64,000 nucleotides of DNA. It comes from Trichosporon coremiiforme. Its lineage: Eukaryota; Basidiomycota; Tremellomycetes; Trichosporonales; Trichosporonaceae. The stretch covers positions 729,980 through 793,979 of the forward strand of contig BCJJ01000013.1 in the NCBI GenBank assembly GCA_039545355.1. The letters are read 5' to 3'. Shown here piece after piece: positions 10,182 to 21,169 of the stretch. The position numbers and the translations under genes were made by a program. Numbering within the stretch: the first letter of the stretch is position 1; every line of letters begins with the position of its first letter. The notes under the pieces are model-generated. The model worked only from the letters and a program-made list of their open reading frames with translations, ran no database searches and was not told the origin of the DNA.

Positions 10182-13100
10182 TCAAATATCGCCCGCACGC
10201 GCCAGAATGCGGCTCGCGTTGAGCATTTGGTCATACTTGATGTTGGAGAAAGCGTTGAACCCGGGCCGCGGGGTCGGCGGCGTGCCTGCGAGTACTTCCA
10301 TGAGCGAGTTGGAGAGGACATAGAACGGCAGCGCCTCCTCGCAGTAGACGGGACGGGGGGCACCCTTCGCGCTGCTGGCCGTTTCGCTGACGGTGCCGGG
10401 CGTGCTGGCGGCAGCCGGGGTCGGGATCGACGGGGCAGGGGATGACGCCTGCTGCACACAGCTGGGGTCAGCGTCCCACCCGGCACGCCAGCGCTGCAGC
10501 GCCAGGCTGAAACGCGCGCGCAGGGCCTCCGGGCTGCACTCGCCGATCGGGAAGCCGTCGGCGGAGAGGCACACTTTGCTCGGCCGCAGGTGGTTGGCCG
10601 AGATCCAGAGATCGGTCAGGTCGCGCCAGTCGCCGTGCGAGCGACGGCCCTCGCCCAGGTCCATAATGCCGCGCAGCAGCGTCATGATGATCACACTGCG
10701 CGCGAACGCACCGTATTCCCCGTCCTGGAGGGAGTTCGGATCGAGGGCCAAGCTCTTCGGCGCCTCGTCCAGAGGTCCTGAGGAGGGAAGGTCGAACGTC
10801 CGGCGCATCGCCTCATCGAGCGTCATGGGACGCCACAACTGGCACGCGCGGTACCACTCCTCGGCGGAGCTGGCCTTCCAGACGCTGTCCGGAGCGGGCA
10901 GAGGGATGTGGGCAACCTCTGATGGGTGAATGATCGCGGGGCCAAAGTTTGACTCGAGCGCGGACACCGTGTCCAGGTGGTACACGAGGAACGCTGTCCG
11001 CCGCCGGGACTCGAGGTGCACCCAACGCTTCCAGGCTGAGGTGAGCTCCAGAGGAGAGAAGGGAATCGTAGGCAGAACTGTGGTCGGCTTGACATGGTCC
11101 TCGTCCGTGGAGAAGAAGCCGATCTGGCGTGTGATGTTCACGATCGTGGCGAGGAACATGTTGGCTTGACGGCGCTCGTGCTCATGCTCCGAAAGGAAGT
11201 ATGGAGCATGGTACAGGATGAGGGCCTGCAGAAGAGCAACGTTGTACTCGGACATAAGCACGCCCTTCGCGAGCGAGAACGACTTGACAAGCATGTTGGT
11301 CTTCTCGTGGCGCACAATTTGGCCGCCTTCCCACTCTTCGACGCGACGGCGGTCTTCCTCCTCTTCCGGGTCCACTCCAACGCCGAAGTTGCCGTAGTCA
11401 TTGAAGACGCCCTCCCAGGCAGAGTCGAGAAGCCTGTCCTGGGCGGTAGACTTGGTGGCAGCTGCGAGGGCGAGGTTGCGTCCACTCGGGCGAATGCCAC
11501 CGACCGTACAGATGGCAAAGGCGAGGCAGGCGGCAGTGTCGATGAGCTGGAATGTCGGCTCGTGAACAAACGAGCAGTGGTTCAGGACCGTGTAGTATGT
11601 GCGCGCAGCCATAAGAGACAGGGTACGCAGGGGAGGAAGTCCCCAGTGGGGAATCTGGTAGCAGCCGGCGAACCGGTCGGAGGGAAGGTAGAATCGCGAA
11701 GACTGAGGAGTCTCTGATCCGCCACGGATAACAATCTCCTTGTTGGCGAGGCGGAGCAGCGGGCGCTCGGGGTTCGGGTTAGCCCTCGTCTCAGGCACGT
11801 CGTTCATGGCGAGCTGCTCGAGGATCCTGGCGACAACGTCGTTCACGTTCCGTTGCGGCTGCTGCTGAGTCTGTTGCTGCTGCTGGTTCTGATGTTGCTC
11901 GCCTTCAGAGTTGGTGGTGTTAGGGGTAACGCCCGCCGTGGCAGCCGCGGCCGCCGCCGCGATAGCCATAGCAGTTGTCTCGTTAGACAAAAGGTTGAAG
12001 GAAGACGAGTTGAAGAGGTTGGTCATGTTGAAAGGTGACAGGGGACGAGACGAGTCCGACGAAAGCCAGTTTGAGGCGTCGCCTCCGTCCTGACCGTTGG
12101 CGTTGAGCCAGTTAATCGATCCATCCAGGTTCCCCATCGACTCGGGCAGCACAGCTCCCGGCGCCGCCGGCCGAGCCGGGTTCTCGACGGCGCCCGAATC
12201 AAAACCCGACTTGGCAGAGTCGGCCTCATTCTCGGAGGTAGGGACAGTTGCCTCGTTGTTGTCGGTCGCATCGTCCGTCTTGGAAGTGGCCGCAGCAGCG
12301 GTCTCCTCCGCGCCGCCGGTCTCTCCCAGCACCATACCGATCGTCGGGCTGGCATCGGACCCAGGAACACCACCGGGGTAGGCCATCGACAGCAGCACCG
12401 ACGCATCCTCTAGGTGATTGGGATCATGCATGTTGTGGAAGGCGTTGTTGGCGCCGTTGAACATCGGCAGGATACCCGAGGTGTAGTCGCCATCGGTGGA
12501 AACCGGATTGTTTCCGTAATAATTGGACACACCATAGACACCGCCGTTGCCCATACCGTTGCGGGAGAATCGCGAGTCGAATCGGTCATCGTCTTCCTCC
12601 CCCGGCGATAAACGAGGTCGCGAGCTGGCAGGCTCGTTCTCGGTGTTCTCGGAAGCACGCTTGCGACCAGCGCGGGCAGGGGAAGCTTCGCGTTCCGATG
12701 TACGCGAGGAAGAAATAGGCACGGAGGGGTGGGCACGCACAGGAGGCATGGGCGAGTGCGATGAGCGGTCGCGTGGCGGCGGGGTGGGATGGCATCTGCG
12801 ACGGTGACGCAGGAGAACATCGCTGTTCGATGTGTCAGCGACGATTGCAAAGTACAGAAAACAGGTGCGGCCAGAAGAAGTTGTGGAGGGCGGCGGCGGA
12901 GGTGGAGGTCGTCACGAAACGCGTACTCACCTACGGGCGAATGCCTTGGAGCAGTCCTTGCACTGGAACGGACGTTCGTCCTGGTCTGCGACATTCAGCT
13001 TGAGAAATCAAGTGCTAGAAAGCTGCCCTGACTTACGCTTTCTCTGGTGTCGCTTCAAATACTCCATACGGCTGTAGGTCTGGGGAATTTGTCAGTCTAC

Positions 13101-13209
13101 TGGGCTCACCTCGGTTGGTGGGATCCACGCATCAGCTCACCTGGCCGCATCCTTCGTACGCACACCCAAAGGTGGCTGGTTTTCCGTCTCCCTTGCGAGC
13201 AGCGGGCAT
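10182..13209 (-). CDS. C2H2 zinc-finger regulator with fungal_trans-type middle region
   Basis: Four exons: 13141-13209, 13037-13079, 12931-12985 and 10182-12822 (935 residues); introns 61, 51 and 108 nt. The three small exons together encode two adjacent C2H2 fingers: Cys16/Cys21/His34/His38 (CAYEGCGQTYSRMEYLKRH) and Cys46/Cys49/His62/His66 (FQCKDCSKAFARSDVLLRH), so all three introns fall inside or at the edge of the fingers. A basic stretch (GRKRASENTENEP) and a long acidic, Ala/Gln-rich linker follow, then from about residue 420 a helical region with WKRWVHLESRRRTAFLVYHLD, the signature of the fungal-specific transcription factor domain (PF04082 type). This C2H2 plus fungal_trans architecture is known in fungal regulators of carbon, nitrogen and stress genes. 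The target is unknown. The frame is open upstream of 13209 but only with non-ATG codons. Confidence 0.8.
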
Positions 13210-15394
13210 ACTGATGAGTACGGAAGATGCGTCGAAATGAGGAGGAAGAGAAGGTTTGGGAGAAGTGGAGGGACGTTCAGATACGGTGGGAGACGGTCGG
13301 TCCTCCGTGTGGAGTCGAGAGTCTGTGAGCACAAGTCGGGCCCAGTCAGCGGCGCTCTGTAAGATCAGATGCGTCGATGAAGTGCAGCGTCGCCGGGAGT
13401 TGCGTAGATGTCGGACTCGGCGGAGCGGTGTCGGGGCTGGTACTATGAGATGAAGCAGAGGAAGTGATGTTCACCCTCCACCTCCACTCGAGCAGTTGCT
13501 TTGCCGTGGAGGTAGGTTCCGACCAAGCAAAAGGCTCAGAAGGATGCCAGCCTCACCCCAGTCACGACAGTCGAAGCTGAGCTGTGCCCACGACCAATCT
13601 GACCAATCGTACGGCCCGGAGCGTAATGAGAGCCTGACATTACTTTTCACGTGGAAACCACGCGAAGTGGCGATTTCTGGCCCTTGTCAGGTAGAGGTGG
13701 TCGCTCACCGCTGCAGGCCTCAATCGGATACCGCGGGCCGCGGAGGATTGGGGTGATCGGCGATGCGCACACAGCCACAACGTCACCAGCAACATGTAGA
13801 ATTCCATACAAGACATGTAGGAGGTACCATCAGCGATCAGTTGATGCTGTAAGCAGTGGTGCTTGGACCTGCTGTAAATCAATCCGAAGCACTGTCGCTA
13901 TCAGTGATCAGTGAGCTTCAAAGCGTCTTTGAACAGGACCGCTCACAAGCTCACAAGGATGCGAAGAAGCGGTCGAGCGCCGGATCGAACAGATCTTGTT
14001 AGTATTCACCGTCTACGTCAGTTGCTGTGTCTAATGTGCCTGTGGCCTACAATGCCTCGATGCCATGCCACTGGCGCACGACCTGACTGAGACAATAGTC
14101 GGGGATCGGCAACGAGGCACGCGCATCGTTGAGCTATGTCGTCGTGCTGACTGAACTCATGGACTACGACACTATGATGAGGAAGCGAAGACGACTAGCA
14201 GTGGAGCATGCGTAGTGTGTAGTGGGTGCGGCGATGGTGCATTCAGCATTCAGCTACTCCGAGATTAACAAAGGTCGCGAGGCAGCGAGACTGAGGACAA
14301 AGGGAGAGAGCTGCAGGGGGATGAAACAATTGGCGAGTGGGCCGTGGGTGCGTATGGGCGCGGTCGGGCGTGGTTAGGGCGCCAATGGAGCGTCTGAAGG
14401 ACACAGACGTCGAGTGCGGCATGCGGCGAAGGTTCAGAAAGGGAGTACGATGATCACTGCGATCAAGGATGGCCCAGGACAAAATGGTCCCGCCGCGTTG
14501 CATGATGGGTCCGTCCCTCGCGTCCCCTCTAGCCCTCTGGTGCCTCTGCCTCCTCTGGCTCCTCTGCTCCCTCGCGCGTCCCTGCCGGACCTGGTGCCCT
14601 GTACCCGGGCGCTGGCGACACCGGGCACTCCATGTCCGGCCTTGGGTGGGGTGCCATCCACGTTGAGGCGGTTATTGGGAAACGCTCGACACGAAAGTTG
14701 AAGCTTAGGAGCTAGGAGCTAGGAGCTTAGGATTGGGAGCCATAGTGGACCCTGCAACTAGTGCGTCATGGCCTCCACAGGATCACAGGATCCACACAAG
14801 CTGCACAGCCAGGCTGACGCGCTGACTCTGGCTCTGGCGGGCTCTGGCTCTGGACAATGCATACCTGCGTACCTGCGCTGGGTTCTCCCGGGCTAGTGAG
14901 CATAAGCAGACTGAAGCGCTGCAGCTCACCGTGGTTGCCAGCCTGGCGTTGGCCGTTGGCTGCAAGGCTGAGGCCGCCGCCGCCGTTGGGCTGGGCCCAT
15001 ACTCAGATTCCGCCCCCTAGGCCCTAGGCAATCCATCGTCCAGCACGCCAGCAGCCAGCAGCCTAGCAGTCAAGCTCGAGCGACCGTGAGCGTCAGCGTC
15101 AGCCCGCCATGTATGACATGTCACTCGTCACACCCTCACCACCATCTACTTTCTCTTTCTCATCTCCATCCATCCACCCCACCTCTACCCTCCCTTTCCA
15201 CCAGGCAAAGCCGACTTGTCGTTCTCACCAGCATCAAGTTTGTAGATCAAGCCGTCTTTGACCTTTTCCTTATCGTCCCCAGACGCCACTAAAACGCGTC
15301 CCTCGAACTCGCCCACGCTTACGCCTTTCTCTCACCCCGTCCATTCAACTCGAACATTACCCACTTCTTCTTTCCTGATTGACATCCATACACC
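13210..15394. promoter_or_regulatory. Long divergent intergenic region (2.2 kb)
   Basis: Divergent promoter space between the C2H2 regulator and the VAP gene. The right part (about 15120-15390) is pyrimidine-rich (CTCTTTCTC, CCATCCATCC), a typical leader/promoter composition for this genome. Minor short repeats occur at 14705-14731 and 14820-14860. Open frames here are short and have no recognisable content. The length is large for this compact region, which would suit a heavily regulated transcription-factor gene. Confidence 0.45.
14705..14731. repeat. Short tandem repeat, 7-base period
   Basis: About four copies of an AGGAGCT unit (TTAGGAGCTAGGAGCTAGG and following). It is small, intergenic and has no obvious role. 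Confidence 0.7.
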
Positions 15395-17364
15395 ATGTCC
15401 GTCACTCTCACCCCGCCCAACCAGCTGGGTTTCCCTCGTGAGTACCTGTCATTCTCCGTGTCGGGAGCTGCAACGCTGCTCAGCACGGCCTATCGCTGCA
15501 CCTGCTGCGTCACTTGGGCCGTCGGCAATTTCGTCCGCCCTATGACTCATAGGGGTCTGATAGAGGAGCTTCGCCGTCAAACGGCAATCCAACGTCGGCG
15601 AAGCGTCACGCATCGTGATGGGTGCGAGGAAGGCAATGAGGGACACCCCCCACACTGCGCCCTCCACTGCTTCGGAGGCATCGATCAAACAACCATGGAT
15701 GCTGACCGTTCCTAGGCCCGCTGACGACCATCGTCAAGCGCTCGCTTTACATTCACAACCCCCACTCGTCGCCCGTCGCGTTCAAGGTCAAGACTACTGC
15801 CCCCAAGCAGTACTGCGTCCGCCCCAACCAGGGCCGTGTCGAGCCTGGCGAGAACCTCGAAGTTCAGAGTACGTCGTGCTGACCCTTCACCATTGACCGT
15901 ATTCTGACGTGCGCAGTCGTTCTTCAGCCTTTACCCCAGGACCCCCCTCCCCATGCCAAGTGCAAGGACAAGTTCCTTGTCCAGTCGGCCTTCATCCCTG
16001 CCGACGAGGAGATGCGTTCGCTTCCGGAGATGGTATGTTTTAAGGCGCAATCTGTTGGAGCTGTGTGGGAGGAGCCACTCTTCTCAAGCCTCATTAGCTT
16101 GCGTACTCGAGACTTGGACCGAGCGCTGACCCGCTCACAGTGGGCTTCTGTTGAGCGTACCAACAAGGCCAGCATCCAGGAGCAGAAGATTCGCTGCGCT
16201 TACCTTCCCGCCGAGGACGGTTCCGGCAACGCCAACGGAATCCCCGAGGAGGAGGAGGGATCACCCCACGACACTACCCACGACACCAGCAGGCTCGATG
16301 AGTCGGTGAGTGCTTTGTCCTTTCCTCCGTTGGGGTATCCTACACATACCCTGTCGTGCTGGGTTCACGCGTGACCGTTCCGAGCCTGCCGCTCCACTTA
16401 TCCCGTCATTACTTTCTCGTTACGCGTCCTGGAGCTCGTGTGTTCATCGTTCCCTTCACAGCATAATGAGCCTGGCTACACTCGCTGGACTACAGTCGCC
16501 GAGCGCGAACTTCCAGCAGACCTGTATCCCAACCGCGGCTGGACCGTATGGGAGCTCGACGACCCTCCTGCTACAACCCCGCAGGAAGTCTTGACCAAAG
16601 ATCCCTTTGACTGCAAGCCCAAGTCCTCCGGACGTGCTCCCGGTGACCTCGTCATCAAGGTTGAGCAGTCCGCTGCACCCCCTCAGATCGTCGTGTATCC
16701 CGTTTGTGCTATCCCCTGCTCCCACCCTCTCTTCCCTCCGGAAATTGTGCATGACATTCCACCCCGGCGCCCGACAGCAAAGGATAAAGGTGCTAACTCG
16801 TCTTAGGCTATCTACTCTGCTGCTGAGGCTTCCCCCGCGGCCGCGACTGGTTCCAAGCTGAATGGAAACAAAGACCTTCCCGCCACCCCCACCCGCGTCG
16901 GCGGTGTCGACGCTACCACTGCCGGTCTCACCGGTGCTGCCGCCGGCGGCGCCACTGGCCTCGCTGCTCTCGCCGGAACGCGCGCTGCGGGCCACGGTAC
17001 GCAGTCTGACGCTCACCGCGACGCCTCGGGCGGCATCCCGTCTCTCACCACTGCCGACATTGCCGCCTCGAACGCTCCCGCTCCCACCAACATTGCCCTC
17101 GAGAAGTCTGTCGACATTGGTACGTCGGACAAGGAGAAGCTCCAGACCCTTCTTGCCGAGAACGACCGCCTCCGCGCTCAGCTGTCTGAGGCCCAGGGCC
17201 CCAACGTTGTCGGCCTCAGGAAGCGCGGCGGCGCCGCGGCCGACGGAGGTGCCGCTACCAAGACTGCCGCTACCGTTCAGGCGGCCCCGGCGCAGGGAGT
17301 TCCCGTCGAGGTCTGCGCCGGTCTCGTGTTTGTCGTTTTCATCCTTACGTACCTGTTCTTCTGA
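15395..17364 (+). CDS. SCS2: VAP/Scs2-family ER membrane protein (MSP domain)
   Basis: Six exons: 15395-15437, 15716-15868, 15917-16032, 16141-16305, 16462-16701 and 16807-17364 (424 residues). The MSP domain at residues about 3-125 carries the VAP signature FKVKTTAPKQYCVRPNQG plus VEPGENLEVQ and KCKDKFLVQS, the surface that binds FFAT motifs of lipid-transfer proteins at ER contact sites. Near the C-terminus are a coiled coil (about 347-372, DKEKLQTLLAENDRLRAQL) and a tail anchor (VEVCAGLVFVVFILTYLFF), giving a cytosol-facing ER protein. Exon 5 (residues 160-239; GYTRWTTVAEREL, WTVWELDDPP, APGDLVIKVEQS) is in frame on both sides and well formed, but I do not recognise it in VAP proteins; it could be skipped. 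The family links ER contacts to PI4P control, and PIK1 lies 3.8 kb downstream. Confidence 0.88.
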
Positions 17365-17802
17365 GTAATTTTTTTGTATCCAGGCGTGGCTTAGGCGTTA
17401 TGACGATATGATGCCGTAGGCGTGCATAGAGGAATTAATGAGATATACATGATTTGATCTCATTGAGACACGCAGATCAGTAATAGTTCAGCATATGCAG
17501 CCCTACGTTTCCGTTCGCGTATCTCGGTCTCTGGAGGTGGTGGCTCATGAATGATGAATTGCGTCGAGGCCGACCGTCCCCCGTGACCGCGACCTATGAC
17601 GCTCATGTCGGATGCGGGCCTGTCCTGAAGAACGCGCGGATCACGGAGTCAAAACCGGACAGTGGCCGTACGGCAGGGCAGGGCGGTGGATTTGAGTTCA
17701 CCAGCCAGATGCTAGGCCGACAGCTTACCTTGCTCCTCCTCGGCCCGCTCTTCCTGTCACCTTTTCAGCTACAACATCTTGACATCCCGATAATCAACAA
17801 CG
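17365..17802. promoter_or_regulatory. Intergenic region SCS2 / OTU gene
   Basis: 438 bases between co-directional genes: the 3' end of SCS2 (T-rich after the stop) and the promoter of the OTU gene. No separate gene is visible. Confidence 0.4.
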
Positions 17803-19475
17803 ATGGGAGGCGGCAAGCGACGTGCCCTCAAGAAGTTGCTCAACAAGCAGCAAAGCAACGAGTCTCCATCACCGTACGACGCCCCGATTAGTAGCGAGCC
17901 GCTCGACATTGACGCGATTCTCGCTGGCGACGACTCCGCTTCCGCTCCACCGTCACCAGAACTGGCCAAGGCCAAGACCATTCCCGTCCCCCCATCCCCT
18001 CAGTCGACTTCCAACGGCGCCGCTGTTTCCGGTGGAAATGCGAGCCCCGCCCCGTCTCAGGCCAGCGCGCCGGCAGCCTTAGGTGGAGGCGGAATGTATG
18101 GTTCCGGACATGGCATCTTTGGCGGGCACCAGGGCGGACGAGGCGGAAAGAAGAGCTCGAAGCAGCGGTTTGCGGAGAGACAGGTGAGTTGTGAGATCCA
18201 ACATCATGCCTGGGAGGAAGACTGGGGCATGCCATGGCGCAGCGAGCGGCTGCGCTTTGCGCTCGAGACCGTGTGCCGGCGTGCGAGCGTTCGACGCCAA
18301 CACGTGTGGATCGATCTCGCACGATTCCGGCCCAGTCCAATCGTGCTAGAAGGCATCCGCGTATCGGAACAGTGTCACGTCGTCGGAAGGCATGTGCGCA
18401 GACAGCACAGATACGGCCGATGATCCATTGTGACCATCGCTCTCATCCCCACTCCAATGGTCGCCAAGCTCTGGCGCATCGGCGTGCCGTACGTTCGAGA
18501 ACTGCGCGACGTTGTTCTCCAGCCGCTGCGGCCATATGGGGTGTGTCAGGCTTCGGACTGCTGGAAGCGTCTTCTGGCGAGTGGCCACGAGTCCGATCCT
18601 CGGTCACCTACCTGGCTGCCGCTACTGCTCCCATCTTCCCTGGTTGGCTCTGCCGCGTCCACCAAGCGTACCAGGCACACTTGGAATCCTGCCCGATTCC
18701 CGATAGCAACGGCTGACAAACCCAGGCTCGCAAGCAACAGGCCCTGCTGGAGTCTGCGCCCCCGGCGGACCCGAACTGGAACGCCCAGCTTGAGGCGGAG
18801 CGTCAGGAGGAGATCCGCGTCATCTCCAATGCGTGCGGAGTGCTCGGTCGATCGATCTACGAGGTCCAGCCCGACGGACATTGCATGTACGCCGCCGTTG
18901 CCGACCAGCTCGGCCAGATGGGAGTGCTCCCGGCGGAGCAGGTAAGCTGAAAGATCTGGCGCAGCTGACGCAACAGGCGAACAACCCCTACCACACGCGC
19001 CGGACTGCTGCCAAGTTCATGCGTGAGCATCAGGACGACTTCCTGCCGTTCCTGGCGAGCGTCGACGGCGAGGACATGCCGGGTGCCACTGACGACGGCA
19101 TCATGACGCCGGAGCAGTACAGGGAGTACTGCCACCGTGTCGAGAGCACTGCCGAGTGGGGTGGCGAGCCCGAGGTACGTCCATGGCTCGAGTCGAAGCT
19201 ACAGCTGACATTCCAGATTCAGGCTCTGTCTCGGGCGTTCAACATCCCGATCCACGTCATTCAGTGCGGACCTCCCGTGGTCGTGTCGCACGGCGGACAG
19301 AACGACGCTTTCGGCGGAGCGACGACACCGGAAGAGAGCGCGGCGCTCGGAGAAAACGTCGTCCGCATCTCGTACCACCGGAGGATGTACGGTCTCGGCG
19401 AGGTGAGTTGCGAGAGTTTCCTGCAGAAACTGACACACGCAGCACTACAACTCGCTCCGCATTGCTCCTGCCTAA
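17803..19475 (+). CDS. OTU2: OTU-domain deubiquitinase, OTUD6/Otu2 type
   Basis: Five exons: 17803-18183, 18726-18941, 18977-19174, 19217-19402 and 19443-19475 (337 residues). An N-terminal basic start (MGGGKRRALKKLLNK) is followed by a low-complexity linker, a Lys/Arg/Glu-rich helix (QQALLESAPP...LEAERQEEIRVIS) and a C-terminal OTU cysteine protease fold. The catalytic triad is visible: Asp177 and Cys180 in PDGHCMYAAVADQLG, and His328 in the very short last exon (HYNSLRIAPA, the canonical HYNS motif). The order coiled helix then OTU at the C-terminus matches OTUD6B/Otu2, a ribosome- and ubiquitin-associated deubiquitinase family. The first intron (542 nt) is about ten times longer than the others (35, 42 and 40 nt) and has no coding potential that I recognise. 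Confidence 0.88.
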
Positions 19476-19626
19476 GTAGAGTGGTTCCGTAGACTGTGTA
19501 CAATGATTTCGGCATGACCTTACTTCCTACGACGTGCTCGATGCGTAAAGTTGCTGCGGTGGTTGGACAGGGCATGAGGCCGAGTGAACGGACATCTGCT
19601 CCCGTCCGCTTGCGACCTCACTTATC

Positions 19627-20416
19627 ATGGCCGGCAATCGCGGCACAGGTGTGCTTGGACTTACCACATCCAGCACGGCACCGCCGCACCGCACTAAGCA
19701 GTGCAGAGCTCCAACGCATGCTTCAGAAGAGAGGACACAAGCAACACGGAGGATCCATGTGGCCGACTATCTTCGTCGTTGTCGTGCTCGCCGCCGCCGC
19801 CGGCGCGTGGTACTACTACCGCAAGAGGAGGGAGGAGACTGTGCTGCCGTGAGTTGAGCTTGGCTCTGAAGACAATCAACTGACAGTACAGGCTGCACGG
19901 TATCCGCGCTCCCCTGCGACTTTCGACCGATGACGACGGGGTGAGTTCCGCATGAATGGCTGGGTGAATGCAAGCTGACGCTGAATCCCTTGGCACTTGT
20001 CACATGTTGTTTTCATTTGGCGACAACCTTGCGACCCGCTCCATTCCGACTCGCCATCACAGCCATCGGCCGAGACGTTCATCCAGAACTCGGACAGCAC
20101 CGACAGCCTGCCCGCCCTCGCGTCCGGAGACGTACCGTACCTTCCCCGCGCGCAGGAGGAGGCAGAGGCAGCGCAGGCGTCCAAGTTACGCAGCCTCAGC
20201 GCCAGCCCTCACCCGCACTCGTCTCGCTCCTCGCCTGGTCCCGGTAACAAGCCGTACACCGACGCTGGTGGGAACCAGAGCGAGGACCCGCTGGGCGTCT
20301 CTGTCAACTCGTCTGGCAAGCGCAGGAAGTCCAAGTCGTCTGACCCCGGCAGTGGCTCTGACAGCGAGGGCGACAACACGAATGTGTTCAGCATAGCGGA
20401 CGATGATGACGAGTAA
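19627..20416 (+). CDS. Small single-pass membrane protein, unknown function
   Basis: Four exons proposed: 19627-19648, 19707-19848, 19892-19940 and 20063-20416 (188 residues). The phases agree throughout. A short N-terminus (MAGNRGTELQRMLQKRGHK) precedes one strongly hydrophobic helix (MWPTIFVVVVLAAAAGAW, about residues 25-42) and a stop-transfer basic run YYYRKRREE. The long hydrophilic tail is Ser/Pro/Asp-rich and ends in an acidic patch (FSIADDDDE). Topology is predicted as a short N-terminus outside and a cytosolic tail. The first acceptor is ambiguous: I used the AG at 19706, just past a CTAAG branch-like site, because only it keeps frame with the ATG. I recognise no family. It lies in a plus-strand run between OTU2 and PIK1. 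Confidence 0.6.
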
Positions 20417-21169
20417 GGTCGATTACCATATAGAGCGCGGGGACGTGGCATGCATTCTGTTGTACGCTTGATGGGCCAACGTAGGGGAACAATAGCGACG
20501 CATGAATGCACTACGGCCCAGTTGCCAGCGAAATTCCAGACAGTCGCGGGCTGAGTACATTGTGCGGTGTATGGTGTGCGGTGTCATGACACCTGGCGAG
20601 GTGGCCGACCGCCATACCGCCAGCCGTGCCAGCCGGCCAGTCAGGGACGCCGTACGGTATCAGCCATGCGTCCCGGTCCAACATCACCATCGTCCGTCGT
20701 CACTCGCATTCGCATTTCCTTTCCACCTGTTGACATCCCTCCTTCCATCGCACCACCCCTGCACCCGCACATCGGGGGCCATGGCAGCACTGCGCGTTCC
20801 GGCATAGACCACCTGGCTCCCGACATTCCTGCCTCGACTCGCCGCCGCCGACTCTGCCAAAGCAGCCTTCAGCACAGTGGAAACGTGTCGATCGGCGAAG
20901 ACATCGAGCCGCTAACGCTGTTGACAAGGAGCGACAATCTTCCTCTCTACACTCTCCAACACCCCTCGTTTCTGCCCCCCCACATTGCATCAGTATCATT
21001 TCCGGACGCACCGGCGTGCATCAGCAGGCCTTCATACATTGAGCGACCACCCGTCCAACCTCTCGCCGCCGACACCCCACTCCGGCTAGCCCACACTCAC
21101 CCCTCGACTTTCCAACTATTTGGCCGCGGGCTTCAGTAGCCTCCAGAAGGCCTGTTCATCCCGGCCACA
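20417..21169. promoter_or_regulatory. Intergenic region / PIK1 promoter
   Basis: About 750 bases upstream of PIK1, with pyrimidine-rich stretches near 20720-20760 and 21040-21115 that suit a leader or promoter. Open frames are short and unrecognised. Confidence 0.4.
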
